Origin: Psychrobacter sp. TAE2020
GTDB lineage: Bacteria; Pseudomonadota; Gammaproteobacteria; Pseudomonadales; Moraxellaceae
Assembly (NCBI RefSeq): GCF_018919485.1
Contig: NZ_JAHLMU010000001.1
Location: 2,565,948-2,629,947 of the forward strand
Length of the DNA stretch: 64,000 nucleotides
Direction of reading: 5' to 3'
The notes below the pieces were generated by a model. It had not been told where the DNA came from. It worked only from the letters and a program-made list of their open reading frames with translations, and ran no database searches. Every line of letters starts with the position of its first letter. Within the stretch, counting starts at the first letter, position 1. A program made the translations under genes and the position numbers. Of the stretch, positions 51,312 to 60,592 are shown piece by piece.

Positions 51312-52220
51312 CTATTGAGGATGAGCGCTATCGTATAGCGCTTGCTTAAAGACTTCGCCTAATAGATTGACATCATCAACACGGGCATAGTTTAAGCGAG
51401 TAACAAAGGCAATATGGCGATGAGGACCTTTCTCGGCAAGCGGAATAGCTACAGCATTTTGATTCTGTAAATGTAATTGTTCGAGAGCCATTTGCGGTGC
51501 TAAGGTAGTACCCATATTGGCCAAAGCCATTTGAATAAGCGTGTTTAAACTAGCATCAGAAAAGCTAGATTTCATTTGTTCACGATCAAAATGACAAACT
51601 GATAAGGTCTGATCAGTCAAACAATGCCCTTCACCGAGTAGCATTAAGTTAGCAGCAGCCAGTTGGTCAGAATCGATAGTTTCAAGTTTGGCATGGTCAT
51701 CGTCTTTTGGAAATACTGCAAAGAAATCCTCGCTCCAAAACTCAAAGCTATGCAGCCCATCAATAGCATAAGGTAAGGCAATGATAGCGGTATCGATGTG
51801 ACCGTAGCGTACTTGCTCAAGTAAACGTTCAGTCTGCTGTTCAATGATAGACATACGAAATTCTGGATAATGCTGGCGTAAGGCAGGCAACACCTTAGGT
51901 AGCAAGTAAGGCGCAATCGTTGGAATAATACCTATAGTCATAGGATAAGCCAAGGGCGTCTGATGACTATGAGCACGAGTGGTCAAATCGTTGACCTCAG
52001 AAAATACCCGCTGCGCTCGAGTCAAGATGTCTTGTCCGATAGGGGTGATCAGTACTTGCTTATTATTGCGCTCAAAAATTTGAGTATCTAGCTGCTTTTC
52101 AAGCTCTGCTATGCCTAAGCTAAGTGCAGATTGAGAGATATTACAATCTTCAGCAGCGCGTTTGAAGTGACGGTGTTTGGCGACTGCTAAAGCAAATTCA
52201 AGCTGACGTAAAGTGATCAT
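51312..52220 (-). CDS. oxyR: hydrogen peroxide sensor OxyR (LysR family)
   Basis: Redox-sensing transcription activator. The N-terminal helix-turn-helix is RHFKRAAEDCNISQSALSLGIAELEKQL. The peroxide-sensing cysteine pair is in GEGHCLTDQTLSVC, at C200 and C209, equivalent to C199/C208 of E. coli OxyR. The 302-aa length is standard. AGAGGATTTAT precedes the ATG. It is divergent from ahpC, with 373 bp between, and lies near ahpF; both are typical OxyR targets. Confidence 0.93.
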   Translation of the reverse strand: MITLRQLEFALAVAKHRHFKRAAEDCNISQSALSLGIAELEKQLDTQIFERNNKQVLITPIGQDILTRAQRVFSEVNDLTTRAHSHQTPLAYPMTIGIIPTIAPYLLPKVLPALRQHYPEFRMSIIEQQTERLLEQVRYGHIDTAIIALPYAIDGLHSFEFWSEDFFAVFPKDDDHAKLETIDSDQLAAANLMLLGEGHCLTDQTLSVCHFDREQMKSSFSDASLNTLIQMALANMGTTLAPQMALEQLHLQNQNAVAIPLAEKGPHRHIAFVTRLNYARVDDVNLLGEVFKQALYDSAHPQ

Positions 52221-52593
52221 ATAAATCCTCTAATAAAGGGCTTTCGATAAAGATAATAAGTGTAAGACTTAACAAAAATTAAAAATGTGACACAGAGAGC
52301 CAATAATACTATGATTTTTACTTACTTTTTTTAGCGGTTATATAGTCTCTCTATTCTATAGTGAACAAAGCAGTAGGCATAGATGGTTTACGTATAATTA
52401 GATAATGAGCAACACGCTTTAACAACATTAATAAAACCAAACATCAGAATAGAAACTTTTAAATAGAGTAATCATAAAATTAGCGTATAGTCTGTTTGGT
52501 AAGCCTAGCTAGGCCAACCGCTAACTAAGGTAAATATTAGCAAGTCTACTAGACAAGTGGTAATCAATTAACTTAATAATAAAGGATCTAATC
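52221..52593. promoter_or_regulatory. oxyR-ahpC divergent regulatory region
   Basis: The spacer contains ATAG/CTAT half-sites clustered at about 52340-52372 (ATAGTCTCTCTAT then TCTATAG) that loosely resemble an OxyR operator, but the spacing does not match the E. coli consensus exactly. AAGGATCTAATC precedes the ahpC ATG. The operator call is tentative. Confidence 0.35.
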
Positions 52594-53160
52594 ATGGCAG
52601 CTATTATCAATCAAGAAATCCCAGAATTTTCAACCGAAGCGTTCGTAAATGGTGAATTCAAAACTATTACTTCAGAAGATGTAAAAGGTAGCTGGGCAAT
52701 CTTTATGTTCTACCCACATGACTTTACTTTTGTGTGTCCTACTGAATTAGAAGACATGGCTAATCATTACGAAGAGCTAAAAAGCTTAGGCGTAGAAGTC
52801 TATGCGGTATCTACAGATACTCATTTTGTCCATAAAGCATGGCATGACTCTTCAGACGCTATCGGTAAAGTAACTTACCCAATGCTTGGTGACGGCACTG
52901 GTAAAATCACTCGCGGTTTCAACATCATGATCGAAGAAGACAACGCAGCATTGCGCGGTACTTTCTTAGTGGATCCAGATGGTCTTATTAAAGTTGCAGA
53001 GATTCATGACTTAGGCATCGGCCGTAGTGCAAAAGATATGCTACGTAAAGTTAAAGCAGCACAGTATGTGCGTGAGAATGACGGCGAAGTATGTCCAGCA
53101 GCATGGGAAGCTGGTCAAGCAACTCTAAAACCAAGCCTAGACTTAGTTGGTAAAATCTAA
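52594..53160 (+). CDS. ahpC: alkyl hydroperoxide reductase subunit AhpC
   Basis: 2-Cys peroxiredoxin that reduces organic hydroperoxides and H2O2 with electrons from AhpF. The 188-aa protein has the peroxidatic Cys48 in [10 protein letters not shown] and the resolving Cys (about residue 167) in [10 protein letters not shown], with the downstream GGLG-like stretch replaced as usual in this class. Length matches E. coli AhpC (187 aa). A good AAGGATCTAAT precedes the ATG. ahpF lies 800 bp downstream and separated by a DUF465-family gene on the other strand. Confidence 0.95.
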   Translation: MAAIINQEIPEFSTEAFVNGEFKTITSEDVKGSWAIFMFYPHDFTFVCPTELEDMANHYEELKSLGVEVYAVSTDTHFVHKAWHDSSDAIGKVTYPMLGDGTGKITRGFNIMIEEDNAALRGTFLVDPDGLIKVAEIHDLGIGRSAKDMLRKVKAAQYVRENDGEVCPAAWEAGQATLKPSLDLVGKI

Positions 53161-53212
53161 ACCAGTTATAGCGTGTTAAAGCACATTTTGCGCTGTAAAG
53201 TTTAGCATATTA

Positions 53213-53250
53213 AAAAATGCCCCATTAGCTTAAGTTAATGGGGCATTTTT
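53213..53250. terminator. bidirectional terminator after ahpC
   Basis: Arms AAAAATGCCCCATTA and TAATGGGGCATTTTT with an 8-base loop, between ahpC and the convergent YdcH-like gene. Confidence 0.92.
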
Positions 53251-53270
53251 ATGCTCTAAATGAATTGAGA

Positions 53271-53507
53271 TTATAGTTTATTTTTATCTATTATTTTATA
53301 AATCTCATCTTTGAGCTTTAATTTACGTCGTTTCATTTGTTCAATTTCATCATCACGGCTGGCGTTTTTAACCCTATCTTTCTCAAGCTGATTAATTTGC
53401 TGATCAAGCAGAGTATGCTCATCAAACAGCACCGCGAAGTGGCTATCTTTTTGTTTGAGTTCGGCAATGATATCTTTATTATCGTGAAAAGTATCAGTTT
53501 TTCTCAT
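53271..53507 (-). CDS. YdcH/DUF465 family small coiled-coil protein
   Basis: A 78-aa charged helical protein. DSHFAVLFDEHTLLDQQI followed by a lysine-rich stretch IEQMKRRKLKLKDEIYKI is the typical DUF465 (YdcH-like) pattern. AAGGATGACCTC precedes the ATG. The function is unknown. Confidence 0.85.
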   Translation of the reverse strand: MRKTDTFHDNKDIIAELKQKDSHFAVLFDEHTLLDQQINQLEKDRVKNASRDDEIEQMKRRKLKLKDEIYKIIDKNKL

Positions 53508-53959
53508 GAGGTCATCCTTGTTTTATGTGGCACTAGTATAAGTACTAGCACTTTATGATGTAGATGGAGTTCTATTAGCTACTTCAACAATAAACTGGTC
53601 GAGCTAGGTCATCTTTTTAATAAGTAGCTACCTTTGATTGTAGCGAAATAATCACCTTGATACTATCTCTAACCATCTACAGCAAGCTATTACAACACAC
53701 TAATAACAGCCCCGTATCTATTTAAAATACAAAATATTTATTACTATATGATTAGTTTTACTAAAGTTGATATTTGGATTTCTCAGCTTGCCCAAAATAA
53801 TGAAAGCCTTGATAATAGAGGTATCAAAAGTTAGTAGATAACTATTAATAGCTGGTAATAGCTTGCCTATATTGAGCAACTGCTGATATTTAGTAACTAC
53901 TGACTTACTACCTTTTAAAATTTTAATGACATTTACTCTATAATAAAATAGGAATTACC
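53508..53959. other. promoter region of ahpF
   Basis: AT-rich 450 bp between the YdcH-like gene and ahpF. TATAAT at 53939-53944 is close to the ATG and AGGA precedes it; whether that is the promoter is uncertain. No OxyR operator is obvious. No gene is seen. Confidence 0.4.
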
Positions 53960-55540
53960 ATGATAGACCAAAGCTTATTAGATGCAGTTAAGAGCTATAG
54001 CGAAAAGATGACTCGTCCTATTACCTTCGTATTGGGTAAAGGCGAACACGCTAAACGTGCTGAATTGATAGAGTTTTTGACTAGTATCGCTAATACTACT
54101 GACAAGATTAATTTTAATGCTGAAGCCAACGACAGTAGTTTGCCAAGTCCTATTAGTTTTGCTGTGCGTAGCCATATCGGTGATACTTTAGTTGATAATG
54201 GCATTGTGTTTAGTGGTATCCCTGGTGGCCATGAGTTCACGTCATTGATCTTAGCTATTTTGCAAGCGGGTGGTCACACCCTAAAGCTGGATGAAGGTAT
54301 CCAAAAGTTAGTTAAGCGTTTTAACAAGCCGCTACAGTTTCAGACTTACGTATCTTTGTCATGCCACAGTTGCCCAGAAGTAGTACAAGCACTTAATCAG
54401 TTTGCCTTATTGAACGAAGGTATTAGCAATGAGATGATTGATGGGGCATTGTTTCAAGAGCAAGTAGATGCCAATAAGATTCAAGGTGTGCCTGCGGTAT
54501 TCTTAAACGGTAAGCCTTTTGCTAACGGTATGATTGACACTTCTAAACTAATCGCAAAACTACAAGAGCAGTATCCAGATTTGTTAGGTGAAACGAGCGC
54601 AGAAGATACTGAGCAACTTGAGCAGCAAGATGTCACTATCATTGGTGCCGGACCAGCTGGCGTCGCAGCAGCGATTTATACTGCTCGTAAAGGCCTAAAA
54701 GTCACTATGGTCGCTGATCGTATCGGTGGACAAGTTAAAGATACTCAAGATATCGAAAACTTGATCTCAGTCCCTTTGACTAATGGTACTGATTTATCGA
54801 ACAATTTGATCAAGCATTTGGGTGAATACAACATCACCATAAAGCAACACGTCAATGTTAAGTCGCTTAATCAAACCGAAGACGAAAACTACAGCATTCA
54901 TCTTAATACCGGAGAGACTTTTGAGAGTCGTAGTATTATTCTAGCGACTGGTGCCCAATGGCGTAAGCTTAATATTCCAGGCGAAGAAGAAAACACGGGT
55001 AAAGGCGTGGCTTACTGCGCTCATTGCGACGGCCCTTTCTTCAAAGGTAAAGATGTTTCAGTGATTGGTGGTGGTAACTCCGGTATCGAAGCAGCACTAG
55101 ATTTAGCGGGTATCGTCAACCATGTAACGGTATTTGAATATGCTGATGAACTAAAAGCTGATCAGGTGTTAATCAATAAAGCCCGCGAAAAAAACAACAT
55201 CGAAATCATTACTAGTGCGGCGACCAAAGAAATCAAAGCCACTGATGGTAAAGTTAGCTCTATCGTCTATGAAAACCGCAAAACTAGCGAGATCAAAGAA
55301 GTTGATTTAGCTGGGGTATTTATTCAGATTGGCTTGATACCTAATACTGACTTTATCAAAGGTTTCGTCGATATGAATCGTTTTGGTGAGATTGAGATTG
55401 ATGAGCGCTGCCGTACCGATCGCAAAGGCATCTTTGCTTGTGGCGACGTCACTACTGTACCGTTTAAGCAGATTAATATTGCTATGGGCGAGGGTAGTAA
55501 AGCAGCACTAAGTGCTTTTGAATACTTAGTAATGCAGTAA
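53960..55540 (+). CDS. ahpF: alkyl hydroperoxide reductase subunit AhpF
   Basis: Flavoprotein disulfide reductase that recycles AhpC using NADH. The 526-aa protein has an N-terminal thioredoxin-like double domain with redox CHSC (C135/C138), an FAD domain ([16 protein letters not shown]) and the thioredoxin-reductase-like centre CAHC (C353/C356), with the NAD(P)H site [17 protein letters not shown]. Length and layout match E. coli AhpF (521 aa). AGGA precedes the ATG. It has its own promoter region, separate from ahpC, and a hairpin terminator follows. Confidence 0.95.
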   Translation: MIDQSLLDAVKSYSEKMTRPITFVLGKGEHAKRAELIEFLTSIANTTDKINFNAEANDSSLPSPISFAVRSHIGDTLVDNGIVFSGIPGGHEFTSLILAILQAGGHTLKLDEGIQKLVKRFNKPLQFQTYVSLSCHSCPEVVQALNQFALLNEGISNEMIDGALFQEQVDANKIQGVPAVFLNGKPFANGMIDTSKLIAKLQEQYPDLLGETSAEDTEQLEQQDVTIIGAGPAGVAAAIYTARKGLKVTMVADRIGGQVKDTQDIENLISVPLTNGTDLSNNLIKHLGEYNITIKQHVNVKSLNQTEDENYSIHLNTGETFESRSIILATGAQWRKLNIPGEEENTGKGVAYCAHCDGPFFKGKDVSVIGGGNSGIEAALDLAGIVNHVTVFEYADELKADQVLINKAREKNNIEIITSAATKEIKATDGKVSSIVYENRKTSEIKEVDLAGVFIQIGLIPNTDFIKGFVDMNRFGEIEIDERCRTDRKGIFACGDVTTVPFKQINIAMGEGSKAALSAFEYLVMQ

Positions 55541-55592
55541 GATTAATAGTTCTCAACAGGGTTAGCTTATTTTAAAAAACCATCTCGATATC

Positions 55593-55627
55593 GTTAACTG
55601 ACCCCATAAGTTGGATACAACTTTTGG
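55593..55627 (+). terminator. terminator after ahpF
   Basis: On the plus strand CCCCATAAGTTG pairs with CAACTTTTGGGG (one A-T to T mismatch in the stem) around GATA, followed by seven T. It also resembles an inverted IS3-type terminal sequence (TGACCCCATAAGTTGGATAC), so its origin as an IS remnant is possible. Confidence 0.75.
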
Positions 55628-55838
55628 GGTTTTTTTGTAGCTAATCTTGCTTTGCGCTCATATCTTGCTCACCCACTGGAGCGGTGACTAGAGTCTGGTG
55701 GTGTTCCTGTTACCTCGATAACTCCCCCAGCCAAGTCCCCGCAATCCAGTGTTCAAGCAAGGATAACCACTGCAATCAAGGCTAAAACGCTTCTTGAGGC
55801 AACGATCATAAAAAAGCCAGTTTTATATAATGCCTATA
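55628..55838. other. intergenic stretch of different base composition, no gene
   Basis: About 160 bp (55640-55800) are richer in C and G than the flanks and contain GTTACCTCGATAAC and CCCCGCAATCC. No frame of useful length is open. It may be a remnant of a mobile element or a lineage-specific intergenic repeat. Confidence 0.4.
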
Positions 55839-55872
55839 AAAAACGCCCATCATTATTTATGATAGGCGTAGT
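55839..55872 (-). terminator. terminator after the first DUF442 gene
   Basis: On the minus strand CGCCTATCAT and ATGATGGGCG (one mismatch) enclose AAATA, followed by TTTTTT. It is about 45 bp beyond the stop of the minus-strand gene at 55917. Confidence 0.8.
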
Positions 55873-55916
55873 TAGAGAAAGTAGGCACAGACTATTTAGT
55901 TTAGTCATTAAATAGA

Positions 55917-56249
55917 TTAGTCATCTAATAAATCCATCTGCTTGGCCGCTTCATAGATGCCTGTTGAGCGTGCACCAGTACGGCAAAATATCAAGATTGG
56001 CTGTTCGGCTTGATTAAAAAAGTCAGCGAACTCTTCAACATGAGGCTGGGTAAGTCCAGTTCCTGCAAAAGAAATCTCTTTATAAGCAATACCGGCCTTT
56101 TCGGCAGCAGCAGCAATATCAGCGCTAGTAGGCTGGTTGCTCTCTTCGCCGTCAGGGCGATTATTGATAATGGTTTTAAAGCCATTTTCGGCCAGCATAG
56201 CAACTTGTTCAGGAGTGACTTGTCCTTGGATACTAATATTATGCGCCAT
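55917..56249 (-). CDS. DUF442 phosphatase-like/sulfurtransferase-type protein
   Basis: A 110-aa DUF442 (TIGR01244 family) protein, related to tyrosine-phosphatase folds and found fused to or near persulfide dioxygenase (Blh) in sulfide-oxidation loci. The conserved motif CRTGARS (Cys89 in FCRTGARSTG) and INNRPDGEE are visible. Proposed roles are persulfide transfer or sulfurtransferase activity. GAGGAATTTTT precedes the ATG. A paralogue follows on the same strand immediately upstream, with the SulP transporter and an SqrR-type repressor beyond. Confidence 0.82.
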   Translation of the reverse strand: MAHNISIQGQVTPEQVAMLAENGFKTIINNRPDGEESNQPTSADIAAAAEKAGIAYKEISFAGTGLTQPHVEEFADFFNQAEQPILIFCRTGARSTGIYEAAKQMDLLDD

Positions 56250-56298
56250 AAAAATTCCTCGGTTTGGATTATTGATTCAAAACAGTAATAGATTTAGC

Positions 56299-56625
56299 CT
56301 AGAGCAGACCTTGCATCAATGCACTTTGATAAAGCAGTTTAGCGCGAGCGCCAGTACCACAAAACATCAAGATAGGCTTAGGAAAAGCATGATAATAAGT
56401 GGCAAACTGTTCGACAGTAAGTAAGCTTAAGCGTTCATCGTCAAAAGGTAGATGATGGTAGGCTAAGTTTGCTTGCTTAGTAGCAGTGGCTAGCTCTTGG
56501 CTGCTTGGCTGAGTGATATGCTCGTCATCAGGACGAATATTAATCACTGAACGATAGCCTAGCTCAGCAATTCTAGCGCATTGCATGGGATAGATTTGTT
56601 TATAAATAGTGAGATTATCAGTCAT
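56299..56625 (-). CDS. second DUF442 family protein
   Basis: A 108-aa paralogue of the protein at 55917-56249, 49 bp upstream of it on the minus strand. It aligns throughout (INIRPDDEH, FCGTGARAK) but the catalytic loop is CGTGAR instead of CRTGAR. The change of the residue after Cys may alter activity. It has a less obvious ribosome-binding site. Gene duplication within the locus is evident. Confidence 0.75.
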   Translation of the reverse strand: MTDNLTIYKQIYPMQCARIAELGYRSVINIRPDDEHITQPSSQELATATKQANLAYHHLPFDDERLSLLTVEQFATYYHAFPKPILMFCGTGARAKLLYQSALMQGLL

Positions 56626-56808
56626 AAGTAATGTCAGTTGCTTGTGTTGAGTAGCGGTTACTTGAGTATTAACCTCTAAACAGAATTTGAAATTGTAGGC
56701 TTACAGTATAACTGAGCTTAAGCGTGGTGAATATAGTTCAATTAACAACTTGGTTATAGGCTAGGCTACTTTTATAGTGAATATTTGATGCCGCCTATCT
56801 TATAATTA
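56626..56808. other. spacer upstream of the second DUF442 gene
   Basis: AT-rich spacer leading to the 14-bp repeat array; with 56893-57006 it makes a 380-bp gap. No gene or terminator for sulP is clear. Confidence 0.4.
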
Positions 56809-56892
56809 TTGTCTTATGCTAAGTTGTTTATACTAAATCGTTTATATTGAGTCGTTTATATTAAGTGTCTTATAGCAAGTGCGTCATATTAA
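56809..56892. repeat. six-copy imperfect 14-bp tandem repeat
   Basis: Units run at 14-bp steps from 56809 to 56892, consensus GTCGTTTATATTAA, each diverging at a few positions (for example GTTGTTTATACTAA, GTCGTTTATATTAA, GTGCGTCATATTAA). It lies in the spacer between sulP and the second DUF442 gene, and could hold a DNA-binding array or simply be a decaying slippage repeat. Confidence 0.75.
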
Positions 56893-57006
56893 GTCATTCA
56901 TCTTCCGGTGCGATGAGCGATACTAAATTTAGGATTCGCTCATGATCGCTCATCAAAATGCTATTTTATAGCAGATAAACAACCGTGATTAGCTGTTCAA
57001 AATAGC

Positions 57007-58716
57007 TTAGATATCTTTTAGAGCATTAACAGCGTCCATATTGCTTAAATACACTTGTCCAGATAGTTTAGAGATCAACGGCGTATGTTCAATAATGTCC
57101 ATTACTGGCCCCTTAATAAAGCTAAAATGTAGACGCTTGTTCTGCGCAGCAAGCTCTCGATTAAGGGTGATCAGCATCTCTTGGGCGGTGAGGTCAATAT
57201 GATTGACAGCAGCCATAATTAAGATGATTTCCTTGGCCTCAGCATACTTTTTCGTCGCTTGTATAACGTGACGATGCACTGATTCGCTATTACCAAAAAA
57301 CAAACTCTCATCAATGCGTAGCATCACTAAGTTATGATAAGTAATGACATCATGACGATTAATATTGCGAAAGTGCCCAGTACCTGCCAGCTGCCCGACG
57401 ACGGCTACATGTGGCTGGCTGGACTGCAAAATCAAGCTAGCAAAAGACACCATCAAGCCGATCACTAGGCCCGTGTTTAAGCCAAATATTAGCACCCCAA
57501 TAAAAGCAGCTATAAAGCTTGCAGCATCTAAACGATCACGCTGCCAAGCCGATTTAAAAGTAGCAATATCAATCAGTCCAATGATTGAGGCCATAATAGT
57601 GGCGCCTAATATCGCATAAGGCAGGGGAGCAAGGGCTGTGCCAAAAGCAATCAAAGCAGCAATCATCACGATTATAGTAACTAGACTGGCCAGTGGGGTT
57701 TTAGCCCCTGAGTCAGCATTAATAGCGGTACGCGAAAATCCACCAGCAACCGCAAAGCTCTGAAAAAATCCACCAGCTAGGTTAGCCAGTCCTAAGCCAG
57801 TCAGTTCGCGATTGGCGTCGAAGATCTCACCACGTAGGCGGGCATAGTTACTAGCAACTGAGCTACTGGAGACAAAGACAATCAATGCCATTAGACCCGC
57901 TGTTGGCCATAGATTCAGCGCCTCACGTAAGTCTGGAGTATAAGGCAAAGTAAAACTAGGTAATCCCTGCGGAATAGCGCCAATAGTGGCTACCCCAGCA
58001 GCAGACCAGTGCAGTACTGAGCTCAGTAACAGCGCGCTGATGAGTAGGATAAGAGGAAACAAGCGCTCAGCCCATTTGGCGTAGCTGACCGATAGCCACG
58101 AGCGCCAGACCCACTGGCTTGCATAGCGATTAGCGACTAACAAGCTAAAAGCCGCCACCCCAATCAATAGCGTTAATGAATGCAGTTGCTGAGCATACTT
58201 TATCATACTCGAAATATAGCCAACTAAGCTGTTGCCAGCGACTGGAATATCCGTTAAGTATTTGAGCTGGCTGACGAAGATCAGTACCGCAGCACCGCTA
58301 ATAAACCCAGCTGAGACCCCGCGACTAATGAACTGCATAATCCAGCCAAGTTTCAGCCAGCCTGCAATCCATAACAGCGCACCGACCATTAAGGCTAGCA
58401 GACTGGCCATTAATGCATACTGCTGAGCCCCCTGGTCCGCATAAGCATGTAGAGCACTAGCGGTCATAATGGCGGTGATGGCAACAGGACCCACTGCCTG
58501 TACGTTGCTGGAGCCAATCCAAGCATAAACCATAACGGGCACTATAGCGGCATACAGCCCATAAACAGGCGGCAGACCTGCTAACACCGCATAGCCCAAG
58601 CTTTGTGGAATGACTAACACCCCTACCACTAATCCGGCGACCAAATCAGTGGGTAGGGCGGGAAGTGGATATTGACGCAACCAAATCGGTATCAGACGCT
58701 TAGCAGCATTAGTCAT
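57007..58716 (-). CDS. SulP-family anion transporter with STAS domain
   Basis: Inner-membrane SulP/SLC26 transporter; bacterial members carry sulfate, bicarbonate or other anions. The 569-aa protein has about 12-14 membrane segments with family motifs VLVIPQSLGYAVLAGLPPVYGLYAA (transmembrane 1-2 region) and NREL-TGLGLANLAGGFFQSFAVAGGFSRTAIN (split here: GLGLANLAGG, FSRTAIN), then a C-terminal STAS domain from about residue 445 (DAQEML-like DLTAQEML). Its place beside DUF442, SqrR-type and persulfide dioxygenase genes suggests export of sulfur oxyanions formed by persulfide oxidation, but this is inferred. The start is a moderate match. Confidence 0.85.
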   Translation of the reverse strand: MTNAAKRLIPIWLRQYPLPALPTDLVAGLVVGVLVIPQSLGYAVLAGLPPVYGLYAAIVPVMVYAWIGSSNVQAVGPVAITAIMTASALHAYADQGAQQYALMASLLALMVGALLWIAGWLKLGWIMQFISRGVSAGFISGAAVLIFVSQLKYLTDIPVAGNSLVGYISSMIKYAQQLHSLTLLIGVAAFSLLVANRYASQWVWRSWLSVSYAKWAERLFPLILLISALLLSSVLHWSAAGVATIGAIPQGLPSFTLPYTPDLREALNLWPTAGLMALIVFVSSSSVASNYARLRGEIFDANRELTGLGLANLAGGFFQSFAVAGGFSRTAINADSGAKTPLASLVTIIVMIAALIAFGTALAPLPYAILGATIMASIIGLIDIATFKSAWQRDRLDAASFIAAFIGVLIFGLNTGLVIGLMVSFASLILQSSQPHVAVVGQLAGTGHFRNINRHDVITYHNLVMLRIDESLFFGNSESVHRHVIQATKKYAEAKEIILIMAAVNHIDLTAQEMLITLNRELAAQNKRLHFSFIKGPVMDIIEHTPLISKLSGQVYLSNMDAVNALKDI

Positions 58717-58800
58717 AAGAAAGTACCATCGTCTTGAACAGTTATCAGGTTAAGCTTAGCATACAAAACAGCGGTCAAATCACACCGCTAGCTGTCAATT

Positions 58801-59196
58801 TTACTTTGAACAAAAGCGCTCGTAGAGGAGCTGCAATACCGCTAAAGCATCATCACTGGCGATACTATAATAAATTTTTTTGCCTTCGCGACGAGTAGCT
58901 ACTAGCTTGTCTTTACGTAGAATGCCAAGCTGTTGTGATAAACTTGGCTGTCCAACACCAACTGAACTCTCAAGCTCGCTAACACAATATTCACCTTGGG
59001 TTAGTTGACACAGCAATAGCAAACGATCAGGGTGTGATAATGACTTCAGAAGTTTGCTTGCTTGCTGTGAAGCTTGTTGCATTTGCTTAGCAAGATCTAA
59101 CGGAACAAAGTCAACTATATTTGCTGATTCTAAGCTATCGCTTTTATCAGTATCAGTAGGGATCAACGGGGTCGTTAATGAAGTAGTAGTTGTCAG
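58801..59196 (-). CDS. SqrR/BigR-type persulfide-sensing repressor (ArsR family)
   Basis: Winged-helix ArsR-family repressor. The protein counted from TTG at 59166 has 121 residues; Cys53 (LLLLCQL) and Cys119 (ERFCSK) are 66 apart, the same spacing as the redox-sensing pair in SqrR (C41/C107) and BigR (C42/C108), with a third Cys61. The recognition helix is VGVGQPSLSQQLGILR. A perfect AAGGAG lies 6 nt before CTG at 59196, while the TTG at 59166 has no such site, so a CTG start adding ten residues (TTTTSLTTPL) is likely. It is divergent from the persulfide dioxygenase gene and next to SulP on the same strand. Confidence 0.85.
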   Translation of the reverse strand: MTTTTSLTTPLIPTDTDKSDSLESANIVDFVPLDLAKQMQQASQQASKLLKSLSHPDRLLLLCQLTQGEYCVSELESSVGVGQPSLSQQLGILRKDKLVATRREGKKIYYSIASDDALAVLQLLYERFCSK

Positions 59197-59549
59197 AGCG
59201 GACTCCTTAAGTAGTCACAGTAATATCATTATTTTATACTAATTATTATGTTATTTAGGGCGTTTTGGACATTTACAAGTCGATTACTGCCGTAGCTGAC
59301 CGTCCGCTATTATCTAATCTGAGCGAGCTGAAAGTTAATTATATAGTATACCCAATATAATTATCAAAATTTACATTATATAAATTGATAAAGTATTTAG
59401 AGGTTGTTATATTGACTATGAGTTTGACCTTTAACTAAAGCTGCCAAACTCTATTACACCTTGGCAGATTGGCAGACCATCAATATAATTAGAAGCTAGC
59501 GATAGTAGCCTAAGACTAAACACTAAGTTTCGATTACAGCGAGGACAGC
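59197..59549. promoter_or_regulatory. divergent regulatory region with a candidate repressor operator
   Basis: Spacer between the SqrR-type repressor and the persulfide dioxygenase. It contains an AT-rich inverted repeat TTATCAAAATTTA at 59361-59373 and TAAATTGATAA at 59381-59391, of the kind bound by BigR-type repressors, placed at the expected promoter position. Whether this is the operator is not proven. Confidence 0.5.
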
Positions 59550-60422
59550 ATGCAAGTACATTCTTTCTTACATCAAGACACAGAGACTTTTACCCACGTA
59601 TTAGCAGATACCTCAAAGCAGCTATGCGCCGTTATCGATCCTGTACTGGATTTTGATCCTAAGTCAGGAAGTACTGGCAGCACCGGAATCGATGAGGTTA
59701 TCGAATTCGTGCGTAGCCAAGAGTGGCAGCTGGTTTATATTATTGAGACTCATGCGCATGCTGATCATTTATCTGCTGCCATCCACTTGCAACAAACCTT
59801 AGGTGGCGAATTGGTGATGGGTAAATATATCACTCAAGTACAGAAAATATTTAAGCAAATTTTTAACTTCGATACTAGTTTCCGCACTGATGCCAGTCAG
59901 TTCGATATTTTAACGGCAGAAGGTGATACTTTGGTCTTAGGTGAGATTACTATCACTGCTATGCATGTGCCCGGACACACGCCTGCTGATATGGCTTATA
60001 TCGCTACTGATGACAGTAAAACAGCAGTCTTTGTGGGTGACACGCTATTTGCCCCTGATGTAGGCACTGCTCGTTGCGACTTTCCAGGAGGTGATGCTCG
60101 AACTTTGTATCAATCTATCCAAAAAATATTAGACCTAGCTGATGATACAGTAATTTATCTATGCCATGACTATCCTAGCCAAGGTCGTAAGCACTGTGCG
60201 ACTACTACAGTTGCTGCACAAAAATTGACTAATATTCATGTTAAAGAAGGTATCAATGAAGAAGAGTTTGTAGAAATGCGTGAGCGCCGCGATGCTACTT
60301 TAGAGATGCCACGATTAATAATCCCTTCAGTACAAGTCAATATCGATGCTGGTAAATTGCCTGAGCCTGAATCGAATGGAACTCGTTATCTAAAAGTCCC
60401 TATCAATGTACTTGGGCAGTGA
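59550..60422 (+). CDS. persulfide dioxygenase (Blh/ETHE1-type metallo-beta-lactamase fold)
   Basis: Non-haem iron enzyme that oxidises glutathione persulfide to sulfite. Metal-binding HAHADH is at residues 68-73, with further ligands GHTPADM and FVGDTLF, CHDYPSQG. The insert GGELVMGKYITQVQKIFKQIFNFD is typical of the Blh subfamily (Agrobacterium/Xylella BigR operon). Unlike some Blh proteins it has no fused DUF442 domain; two separate DUF442 genes lie nearby. 290 aa. GAGGACAGC precedes the ATG. It is probably repressed by the divergent SqrR-type regulator. Confidence 0.88.
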   Translation: MQVHSFLHQDTETFTHVLADTSKQLCAVIDPVLDFDPKSGSTGSTGIDEVIEFVRSQEWQLVYIIETHAHADHLSAAIHLQQTLGGELVMGKYITQVQKIFKQIFNFDTSFRTDASQFDILTAEGDTLVLGEITITAMHVPGHTPADMAYIATDDSKTAVFVGDTLFAPDVGTARCDFPGGDARTLYQSIQKILDLADDTVIYLCHDYPSQGRKHCATTTVAAQKLTNIHVKEGINEEEFVEMRERRDATLEMPRLIIPSVQVNIDAGKLPEPESNGTRYLKVPINVLGQ

Positions 60423-60592
60423 TTCTATAGCTTTAGTTAATATGATATAAATAATCATTTTACTATTGCTAGTCTAGATATGTCTAGCTTATTATTTAAA
60501 GTTGCTGAGTGCATCAGAAACTAGTTTAAGCTAACAACCATAAATCTTTATAATAAACTGAACTGAATAATAATTAAAATAGGAGTTACCCA

